From NCBI GenBank assembly GCA_030613665.1, contig JAUWLN010000045.1:1-12258 (forward strand): DNA of 12,258 bases, in the 5' to 3' direction. A program made the position numbers and the translations under genes. Within the stretch, counting starts at the first letter, position 1; the number at the start of each line of letters is the position of its first letter. Below are positions 1-5,924 of this stretch, one piece after another. A model generated the notes under the pieces. That model saw nothing but the letters and a program-made list of their open reading frames with translations. It did not search any database and was not told where the DNA came from. The DNA is from Dehalococcoidia bacterium (GTDB lineage Bacteria > Chloroflexota > Dehalococcoidia > Dehalococcoidales > RBG-16-60-22).

Positions 1-384
1 CTGAACACCGAAGCCGACCGAAAGATAGCCGCCAGAATCGAAAGCGGCGAGCTTAAAATAAGCGGACTCAAGGCCGCCGAGAAGACTTACGTGGAGACGG
101 AAGAGCCGCCGGACATCTTCACGCTGTATGAGCAGAACATCGGCATGCTGACGCCGCTAATCGCCGACGAGCTAAAAGAGGCGGAGAAACTGTACCCTGA
201 GAGCTGGCTCAGAGACGCCGTCAAGGAGGCGGTGGCACTCAACAAGCGGAACATCCGCTATATTATGCGCATTCTGGAACGATGGTCGACCGAAGGAAAG
301 ACTGATGGAGCATATCAGCGAGTTTCTAAGACAGACCCGGACAAATACATCAAGGGAAAATACGGACACATGGTCCGACGCTGA
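1..384 (+). CDS. DnaD-domain replication protein, 3' part (5' end off window)
   Basis: The reading frame is open from base 1 to the stop at 382-384, and its upstream part looks coding (charged, helical, ending in a TEEPPD linker), so the true start lies outside the window; the GTG at 91 is an unlikely start. Residues encoded from about base 115 (IFTLYEQNIGMLTP...) through about base 315 match the DnaD/DnaB_2 C-terminal helical domain, which in Gram-positive bacteria and their phages binds DNA and helps load the replicative helicase (family knowledge). The short basic tail after it is typical. The next gene, a DnaC/DnaI-like ATPase, overlaps its end by 80 nt, so the two are almost certainly co-transcribed and translationally coupled and act in the same initiation or restart step. 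Whether this is the chromosomal copy or a phage-derived one cannot be told from the fragment. Confidence 0.75.
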   Translation: MNTEADRKIAARIESGELKISGLKAAEKTYVETEEPPDIFTLYEQNIGMLTPLIADELKEAEKLYPESWLRDAVKEAVALNKRNIRYIMRILERWSTEGKTDGAYQRVSKTDPDKYIKGKYGHMVRR

Positions 385-1711
385 AGAAACCCCTTCTCCA
401 AGCGCCAACTGTCCCATATGCAAGGGCGCCGGGGTGGTCCATCCCTTTTTGCCTTCCGGAAAGCCGGATTTCACCCGGGTGGTGCCCTGCCGGTGCGTGA
501 AAAAAGAGCTTGATGATGAGCGCCTGGCCCGCCTGAAGCGGTACAGCAACCTGGGAACGCTCGCCCAGTTCACTTTCCAGAACCTGGAGCCGCAGGGGAG
601 AAGCGGTAACCCGAAGAACCAGGCACAGTTCCAGCAGGTCTACGAGACGATAAAAGCGTTCGCCGCTGACCCGAAGGGATGGCTTGTCCTCGTTGGCCCC
701 AGCGGGAGCGGCAAAACGCACCTGGCAGCGGCCCTTGCCAATGAGCGCATCAGCCACGGTTTTCCCGCTTTCTACATCGCCACACCCGACCTTCTGGACC
801 ACCTGCGTGCCACATTCAGCCCCGGCAGCGAAATCCCCTACGATGAGTTTTTCGACCAGGTACGAAACGCCCCGCTCTTAATTCTGGACGACTTTGGCCT
901 TCAGGCCAGCACCGCGTGGGCCAGGGAAAAGCTTGACCAGCTGCTGACATACCGCTATAACAGCAAGCTGCCAACGGTGATTGTGCCCATTGTTGCCCTG
1001 GAGCACCTGGACGACAGGCTGCAGACCCGCCTGACCGACCCCGAATTGAGCAAAGTATGCGTGCTTGAAGAGAAGCAGCCCGTGTCTTTCAATTATACCT
1101 GGGGACCGGAATTTGAGCTCCAGAAAAGCATGACTTTTGATAATTTTGACCAGAGACGGGTTAACCTGCCTCTGGAGCAGCGCGAAAACCTGGAGTCGGC
1201 GTACCAGCTGGCTTTTGAATTCGCCAAGTCGCCCGAAGGTTGGGTAGTTTTCATGGGTGAAACCGGCTGCGGTAAGACCCACCTGGCCGCGGCTATCGTC
1301 AATTACCGGTATCAGGCCAACAAGCCGGCTTTGTTCGTTGTGGTCCCCGAATTTCTCGACCACCTGCGCTCGACGTTCAGCCCCGAGAGCAAGATATCCT
1401 ATGACCAGCTTTTTGAAAAGGTAAAAACAGCGCCCCTGCTGGCGCTGGATGATTTCGGGGAGCAGACCACCACGCCGTGGGTCAGGGAAAAACTGTACCA
1501 GATAATAAACTATCGGTACAATTCGCGGCTGCCCATGGTCATTACCACACGCTACACGATAGCGGAAATCAACGAAAATATCGAGAGCTCGATAAGCTCA
1601 CGCCTTATCGACCCCAAGCTCAGCACGCCATTCAATATCACCGTTCCGGATTACCGTGGTGATAACGCCAGCCAGAAAAGGACCTCCCGCCGCGAGCGGA
1701 GAGGCCGCTGA
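305..1711 (+). CDS. Helicase loader-like protein with two tandem AAA+ (DnaC/DnaI/IstB) modules
   Basis: The 468-residue protein starts at an ATG preceded by a GAAGGAAAG ribosome site inside the upstream gene. Residues 36-64 form a zinc finger (C36-x2-C39 ... C62-x-C64) as in DnaI/DnaC-like loaders. Two ATPase modules follow. Module 1 has Walker A GPSGSGKT (131-138) and Walker B LLILDD (191-196); module 2 has Walker A GETGCGKT (318-325) and Walker B LLALDD (378-383). The segments around the two Walker B motifs are very similar (LDHLRATFSP versus LDHLRSTFSP), so this is an internal duplication. In module 2 the sensor-1 region is the usual VITT (411-414) and an arginine-finger-like SRL (432-434) is present; in module 1 sensor 1 has become VIVPI (225-229), with TRL at 241-243. 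The tail is basic. Family members normally have one module in roughly 250-330 residues. Role inferred: loading of the replicative helicase together with the overlapping DnaD protein. Confidence 0.85.
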   Translation: MEHISEFLRQTRTNTSRENTDTWSDAEETPSPSANCPICKGAGVVHPFLPSGKPDFTRVVPCRCVKKELDDERLARLKRYSNLGTLAQFTFQNLEPQGRSGNPKNQAQFQQVYETIKAFAADPKGWLVLVGPSGSGKTHLAAALANERISHGFPAFYIATPDLLDHLRATFSPGSEIPYDEFFDQVRNAPLLILDDFGLQASTAWAREKLDQLLTYRYNSKLPTVIVPIVALEHLDDRLQTRLTDPELSKVCVLEEKQPVSFNYTWGPEFELQKSMTFDNFDQRRVNLPLEQRENLESAYQLAFEFAKSPEGWVVFMGETGCGKTHLAAAIVNYRYQANKPALFVVVPEFLDHLRSTFSPESKISYDQLFEKVKTAPLLALDDFGEQTTTPWVREKLYQIINYRYNSRLPMVITTRYTIAEINENIESSISSRLIDPKLSTPFNITVPDYRGDNASQKRTSRRERRGR

Positions 1712-1714
1712 GCC

Positions 1715-1789
1715 CACGGCGGCTGCCACGGTAGCAATCGCCGTGACATCTTCGGACAACTTCGCAGGCGCTCTTCACCGTGAGCGCTT
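1715..1789. terminator. Two hairpins in the convergent gap
   Basis: The gap between two converging genes holds two inverted repeats. The first pairs 1715-1721 (CACGGCG) with 1739-1745 (CGCCGTG), and its loop can itself fold as GCTGC/GTAGC. The second pairs 1766-1773 (AGGCGCTC) with 1782-1789 (GAGCGCTT), including one G-T pair. Neither is followed by a T-run on either strand, so a classical intrinsic terminator is not shown; a bidirectional or factor-assisted stop for the genes ending at 1711 and 1813 is an inference from position. Confidence 0.35.
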
Positions 1790-1812
1790 CCTGCTCTTTG
1801 CCGGCCCGGCAT

Positions 1813-2973
1813 TCACACCGTGGGGATGATAGAAGGTATGGCAAACTCGCAATGGCCCAAAACCTCGGCCCGGGCTAATTTGCCGGAAGCGACGTCAACA
1901 ATATCCTTGAATATTCTTTCACCGGTACCCTGAATAGATTCGGTACCATCAATTATTGTTCCGGCGTTTATATCAATATTATCCCTCATCTTTTCATAGA
2001 GGTCGCTGTTGGAGGAGACCTTGATTACCGGAGCAATGGGGGAGCCTATCGGCGTCCCCCTGCCGGTGGTAAAGACAATAACCTGAGCGCCGGCGGCCAG
2101 CATACCACTGTTGCAGACCACATCGTGAGCCGGCCCATTCATCAATATCAAGCCTTTCTGTTCCGGCTTCTCCGCGAAATCAGTGACCTGCACCACCGGG
2201 GTGGTCCCGCCCTTGAGGACAGCCCCCAGCGATTTTTCTTCCAGAGAGGTCAACCCGCCGGCTATGTTGCCAGGTGAAGGTTCAGCTCCCATAACATCAA
2301 CGCCCATTGACTTAATGCTGGCATAAGCCTCCGATATTACTGCCGAAACACGACTTCCAACCTGGGCATTTGCCGCCCGCCTGGTGAGAACGTTTTCCGC
2401 CCCTATCATTTCCGGTGTTTCCGAAAAAATCACCGTTCCCTCTTCGGCGATTAATAAATCGGAAGCAACGCCCAGCGCCGGATTGGCGGTAACTCCGGAG
2501 ATAGTGTCTGACCCGCCGCAGTTGAGACCCAATATCAATTCGGAAACGGGAACCACTTCCCGACTCGCCGCGGCGGCCTCTTTTACAAGTCGCTGCGCCA
2601 TTTCCCTGCCCCTGGCCACGCTGTTGGTCGTGCCCCTGGCTTCCTGTATGCTGAGTGTCTCAAACCTCTGTCCGGTTTTGACCAGTTCTTCAGCGATTAG
2701 TTCGGGAGTGAGCAACTCGCAGCCGAGTCCCACGAGCAATACGCCGGCAACGTTGGGGTTGGCGCAGAAACCGGCCATGGTCCGGACCATGAGTTCCTTT
2801 TCATCGCCAAAGTGGCCACAGCCGTGACGGTGCACCACGCTGACGGTGCCGGATACCTCCCGGCTAATCATCTGGGCCACAGTGGAAGCGCAGATCGTGG
2901 TGGGGAAAATCAGCACGTGATTTCTCACGCCGACGGTACCATTTTTTCTTCGGAATCCCCGGAATTCCATCAT
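1813..2973 (-). CDS. UxaA-family lyase/dehydratase (altronate dehydratase / sulfolactate lyase large-subunit type)
   Basis: The 386-residue protein shows the conserved blocks of the UxaA C-terminal family: R-x-NGTVGVRNH near residues 9-19, HRHGCGHFGDE (C52), GLGCE (C85-E86), NCGGSDTISG (C152), SETPEMIGAE, GNIAGGLTSLEEKSLG and FTTGRGTPIGSP. The family includes altronate and galactarate dehydratases and the large subunit of (2R)-sulfolactate sulfo-lyase (SuyB); they use a metal centre held by conserved Cys/His residues to eliminate water or sulfite from hydroxyacids. The start is one of two adjacent ATGs (2973 or 2970) behind AGGA; a stop lies in frame just upstream. The protein begins directly with the large domain, and no small SAF-domain partner (UxaA-N/SuyA type) is present in this operon. 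It is the last gene of the three-gene unit, 52 nt after the dehydrogenase. Exact substrate unknown. Confidence 0.8.
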   Translation of the reverse strand: MMEFRGFRRKNGTVGVRNHVLIFPTTICASTVAQMISREVSGTVSVVHRHGCGHFGDEKELMVRTMAGFCANPNVAGVLLVGLGCELLTPELIAEELVKTGQRFETLSIQEARGTTNSVARGREMAQRLVKEAAAASREVVPVSELILGLNCGGSDTISGVTANPALGVASDLLIAEEGTVIFSETPEMIGAENVLTRRAANAQVGSRVSAVISEAYASIKSMGVDVMGAEPSPGNIAGGLTSLEEKSLGAVLKGGTTPVVQVTDFAEKPEQKGLILMNGPAHDVVCNSGMLAAGAQVIVFTTGRGTPIGSPIAPVIKVSSNSDLYEKMRDNIDINAGTIIDGTESIQGTGERIFKDIVDVASGKLARAEVLGHCEFAIPSIIPTV

Positions 2974-3025
2974 CTGTATCCTGATTTATATTATAGATGA
3001 AACCGACGTAATATCACCCTCCGTA

Positions 3026-3865
3026 TTAGCTGGCGGCGCGGGTGATTTTCCGCACGCTATCCTTGATGCTGTCGATTTTCATTATCTTCATCCAGTCGGG
3101 CTGGAATATCTGTTCTTTTGCCTCGGCTACAGCGAGCCTGGCCCCCTCGGAGAGGGTGGCACCAGCCAAAAGAAAAACCTCGCCCATCATGCAGCGGACG
3201 TGGCCAAACAGAAAATCCTGTGCCACCTCCTCAGGAACGCCCATCCTGACCGCCTCATCCATAGCCTCTTTCATGACGTAGACGCAGGTAAGCCCCAGGG
3301 TCTCAACGAGCGCTGGCTCCAGAATCGCCATCTGCTCCGTGGTGACCCTGTACGCCTTTAATATCGGAGCGTATATCACTCTGGCAATCGCCTCCCCCCT
3401 GGCATAGTCCTCATCTGGCCCCTGATGCAGGGAGCAGACGATGCTCTGCTTTGCCTTGTCGCCGCCGAAAAAGTCCTGCTGGGCTTCGGAGTCGGTCTCA
3501 CCACCGAACATGGGTGCATGGCACGGGTGGGTGATGAAGTAACTTATATCCTTGCGGTCCGACAGCATTCCGGCATATCCCGCTGCCGGGTCAAGCCCCA
3601 TGACCATCGCCCCGCTCTTCACCTTTGGCACAATGTCGTTGCAGATTGGACCGATTAAACGGTCGGGAACGGCCAGTATGACCACATCGGCCTGAGCAAC
3701 TGCCTCGCTCTGTGCGATAGCCGAAAGCCCCAGCCCGGCAAGTTTTTTCTTCCCCTCGTCGCTGACCTCTACATAAAGTGCTTCATAGTCGGGGTTGTCT
3801 TTCAGTTTCCGGGTAATCCGTATCCCCATCTGCCCGCCGGCGCCCATGAGAGCAATGGTGGTCAT
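3026..3865 (-). CDS. NAD(P)-dependent dehydrogenase, PGDH_C / D-apionate oxidoisomerase-like
   Basis: The 279-residue protein has an N-terminal Rossmann fold with the dinucleotide-binding loop G8-AGGQM-G14 right after the first strand, a second-strand acidic region (LYVEVSDEGK), the VVILAVPD stretch typical of beta-hydroxyacid and 6-phosphogluconate-type dehydrogenases, and an HPCHAPMFGG motif in mid-protein. The C-terminal half resembles the PGDH_C domain found in D-apionate oxidoisomerase (ApnO)-like proteins; that assignment is from memory of the family and is tentative. The ATG at 3865 is chosen because AAGGAGTG sits six bases upstream; a TTG at 3883 would include this ribosome site inside the gene. 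It is 24 nt behind the TPP enzyme, so it belongs to the same operon. Expected reaction: NAD(P)-linked oxidation or reduction of a branched or short hydroxyacid. Confidence 0.75.
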   Translation of the reverse strand: MTTIALMGAGGQMGIRITRKLKDNPDYEALYVEVSDEGKKKLAGLGLSAIAQSEAVAQADVVILAVPDRLIGPICNDIVPKVKSGAMVMGLDPAAGYAGMLSDRKDISYFITHPCHAPMFGGETDSEAQQDFFGGDKAKQSIVCSLHQGPDEDYARGEAIARVIYAPILKAYRVTTEQMAILEPALVETLGLTCVYVMKEAMDEAVRMGVPEEVAQDFLFGHVRCMMGEVFLLAGATLSEGARLAVAEAKEQIFQPDWMKIMKIDSIKDSVRKITRAAS

Positions 3866-3889
3866 ATTTTCACTCCTTAACAATCAGTC

Positions 3890-5560
3890 TTACTCAGCCC
3901 TTTTGAAGTGCGACATCTCAAGCCCGACGGCCACATCAATAACGGCGGGCTTACCTTCTTTGTTCGCTTTCAGAGCCGCTTCCAGAGCCGGCTTAATTTC
4001 AGATGCTTTCTCCACCCTCCTGCCAAAGCACTGACATGCCTCCGCCCATTTGACAAAATCGGGCTGCACCTGGAAGGTGCTGGTATTCCAGCCAACCGCT
4101 GTCACCTGATGGTGCTTTACCCAGCCTAATGCCGAGTTGTTCAAAACCAGCCATGTGCATCCGGCCTTATACTGGGCGGCGGTGGGCAGCTCTTTCATAT
4201 ACATCTGGAATGCGCCATCACCGGTGACACAGACCACGTTTTTCTCCGGCTTTGTCAGCTTGGCAGCGATGGCCCCGACAATGCCCATGCCCATACACGT
4301 CTGCTCGGCGACCGGCACGCACTCCGAGCCGTCCTGCACTTTGAAATACGGAAAACAGTATGACCAGGTATCCTGCGAGCCGTTCTCACTGACCAGAATG
4401 GTATTCCCCCCGAATACCCGGCTCGTCTCATAGATAGCCCGCTTGGCCGGTATCGGCGTCGCCTCTACCATGCACTCCGCCGCTACTTCCTGCTCAAACG
4501 CTTCTTTAGCTTTTATCAGCTCCTGCACCCTGGGTATTTCACGGAAGTCTTTGCCCGTCCCGGCCTCTGCTTTAATGGCTTCAGAGAGCTGGCTCAAGAC
4601 GAGCCCGGCATCACCGACGATGCCCACGTCCGGCAGCCAGTTCCTGCCTATTTCAAAGGGTTCTATGTCAACCTGGATGAACTTCGCTCCGGCGGGGAAA
4701 TCACGCCACTGGTGGGTGCTGTAGCTTTCGTTCCTGGTGCCAACGGTGAATACGAGGTCGGCATCGGAATAGACCTCTTTGCCGACCCTGGTACGGTAGT
4801 AACCGCAGACACCGAGGGCCAGGGGATGGGTTTCAGGCAGAATACCCCTCCCTCCCGGTGTGGTAATAAAAGGTATGCCCAGCAATTCGATAAACTGCTT
4901 GAACTCCCCAGCGGCTCTTGCCTGTACTGTTCCGTTGCCGGAAATCACCACCGGCCTTTTAGCTTTTGCCAGCAGTTTTGCAGCTTCACCTATTAGCTCC
5001 GGGGCACCGCCGGTGCGAATTTTCCTGGCGGGCACATACTCAGGAGTTCCGATGTCGTGCAGATCCCATCGCGTCTTTCCGCTCACATCGTACGGCATCT
5101 CCAGGAAAACCGGGCCCGGCTGCCCGTTGACCGCGATGGAGAACGCCCGGCGCACAAACCACGGTATACGGTCGGTATACGGGATGCGGGCGCTCCACTT
5201 GGTGATAGGCTTCATCATGGCTATCTGGTCTGATTCCTGGAACTCACCCATGCCATACGTTTTCTGTGAGTTAGCGGCATTGATTATCACCACCGGTGAG
5301 CAACCAGAATATGCTTCCAGTACGCCAGGCAGCAGGTTGGCCGTCCCCGGTCCAATGCTGGCGGTGCAAACGCCCGGCTTGCCGCTCAATCTGGCGTAGG
5401 CCATAGCCATGAACGGGGCTGACCCCTCATACCGCAGGTTTACATTTCTTATGCCTTCAATCTTTTCGGCATATAGTTGCAGGCCGGAATCACCTATGCC
5501 GAAGATATAATCGATTCCCTCGGCCTTTAGCATGTTGACAATTGCTTCCCATGAATTCAT
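3890..5560 (-). CDS. Thiamine-diphosphate-dependent enzyme, acetolactate synthase-like family
   Basis: The 556-residue protein has the three-domain layout of the acetolactate synthase / oxalyl-CoA decarboxylase / Xsc superfamily. The N-terminal pyrimidine-binding domain carries the catalytic glutamate in RYEGSA (E45) and the SIGPGTANLLPGV block (68-80). A central domain (about 185-330) contains PVVISGNG and the QVDIEP segment. The C-terminal pyrophosphate domain contains GDG (447-449) and NN (474-475), the metal/TPP-binding GDG-x24-NN motif. Such enzymes decarboxylate 2-oxoacids or cleave or transfer acyl groups. The local residues do not tell acetolactate synthase from relatives such as sulfoacetaldehyde acetyltransferase or IolD-type hydrolases; the company of a dehydrogenase and a UxaA-type lyase argues for a catabolic role rather than branched-chain amino acid synthesis. 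First gene of the operon, with AAAGGGG about ten bases before the ATG. Confidence 0.8.
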   Translation of the reverse strand: MNSWEAIVNMLKAEGIDYIFGIGDSGLQLYAEKIEGIRNVNLRYEGSAPFMAMAYARLSGKPGVCTASIGPGTANLLPGVLEAYSGCSPVVIINAANSQKTYGMGEFQESDQIAMMKPITKWSARIPYTDRIPWFVRRAFSIAVNGQPGPVFLEMPYDVSGKTRWDLHDIGTPEYVPARKIRTGGAPELIGEAAKLLAKAKRPVVISGNGTVQARAAGEFKQFIELLGIPFITTPGGRGILPETHPLALGVCGYYRTRVGKEVYSDADLVFTVGTRNESYSTHQWRDFPAGAKFIQVDIEPFEIGRNWLPDVGIVGDAGLVLSQLSEAIKAEAGTGKDFREIPRVQELIKAKEAFEQEVAAECMVEATPIPAKRAIYETSRVFGGNTILVSENGSQDTWSYCFPYFKVQDGSECVPVAEQTCMGMGIVGAIAAKLTKPEKNVVCVTGDGAFQMYMKELPTAAQYKAGCTWLVLNNSALGWVKHHQVTAVGWNTSTFQVQPDFVKWAEACQCFGRRVEKASEIKPALEAALKANKEGKPAVIDVAVGLEMSHFKRAE

Positions 5561-5611
5561 TATCGTGTTTCCCCTTTCGCCCGAATTACTGTTTGAGTTC
5601 TACCGGCATTC

Positions 5612-5659
5612 AGAAGCACATTAAAGCAAATCCCGGGCCAGCTAACGCCATGTGCTTCT
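5612..5659 (-). promoter_or_regulatory. Perfect 10-bp inverted repeat in leader of the TPP-enzyme operon
   Basis: AGAAGCACAT at 5612-5621 is the exact reverse complement of ATGTGCTTCT at 5650-5659, with 28 bases between. In the - strand transcript it would form a hairpin near the 5' end, starting about ten bases after the predicted transcription start. It could be an RNA structure (stabiliser, regulatory leader) or two half-sites for a DNA-binding dimer or looped repressor. No known riboswitch was recognised. Confidence 0.5.
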
Positions 5660-5674
5660 TGTTTTCTGCTTATC

Positions 5675-5703
5675 ATTATATGGTGAAGTTGCCTGTCCGT
5701 CTA
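5675..5703 (-). promoter_or_regulatory. Sigma70-type promoter for the TPP-enzyme operon
   Basis: On the - strand, a perfect -10 TATAAT (5675-5680) is preceded by a 17-base spacer and a -35 TAGACG (5698-5703, four of six consensus bases). Transcription would start near 5668, giving a leader of about 107 nt before the ATG at 5560. It lies in the 364-base divergent gap between this operon and the formate dehydrogenase operon. Confidence 0.55.
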
Positions 5704-5767
5704 TACCATAAATAATCCCACATTGTATCAGTTTCCGACCGTTTTTTCATAAACGCTAAACAGGATG

Positions 5768-5797
5768 TTGACAATGACTCTATATATAATTTACAAT
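5768..5797 (+). promoter_or_regulatory. Strong sigma70-type promoter for the formate dehydrogenase operon
   Basis: A perfect -35 TTGACA (5768-5773) is followed after 18 bases by TACAAT (5792-5797, five of six). A TATAAT at 5785-5790 is too close to this -35 to be its partner. Start of transcription would be near 5804, leaving a leader of about 120 nt that contains a terminator-like hairpin. The A/T-rich surroundings contrast with the GC-richer genes on both sides. Confidence 0.65.
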
Positions 5798-5851
5798 ACT
5801 TTCTAATGGTCGACGTTCTTATTACCTTATGTAGTTGCTCATAAAATGGAA

Positions 5852-5876
5852 AGGGGGTAAATGCCCCTCTTTTTTT
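5852..5876 (+). terminator. Intrinsic terminator in the fdn leader (possible attenuator)
   Basis: AGGGG (5852-5856) pairs with CCCCT (5864-5868) around a seven-base loop, and a run of seven T's (5870-5876) follows on the + strand. It sits after the predicted promoter and before the fdnG ribosome site, where it would stop transcripts in the leader unless prevented. TTACC at 5822-5826 can pair with GGTAA at 5856-5860 and so compete with the stem, an arrangement expected of an antiterminator, but only five base pairs long. A short frame 5806-5844 (MVDVLITLCSCS) precedes it; it has no ribosome site and may be meaningless. Confidence 0.5.
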
Positions 5877-5924
5877 GAATAAATTGTTAAATTAAATTGA
5901 CTGAACCGGAATAAAGGAGGCACT

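Noticed and set aside
878..1363. Long - strand open frame opposite the AAA+ gene, and several similar ones opposite fdnG
   Set aside because: Shadow frames of GC-rich genes; no motifs, no ribosome sites, and the + strand frames show clear families.
1712..1812. Possible tRNA or small RNA in the hairpin-rich convergent gap
   Set aside because: No cloverleaf, no promoter and no T-tract; the stems fit a simple convergent 3' region better.
2971..2999. Small inverted repeat CATCT/AGATG around the UxaA gene start
   Set aside because: Only five base pairs with A/T-rich loop; expected by chance and not needed to explain anything.
3866..3883. Upstream TTG start for the dehydrogenase
   Set aside because: It would place the AAGGAGTG ribosome site inside the coding region; the ATG at 3865 is correctly spaced behind it.
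5806..5844. 12-codon leader peptide with two Cys codons before the fdn terminator
   Set aside because: No ribosome site and the ATG is only a few bases after the predicted transcription start; kept only as a remark in the attenuator entry.
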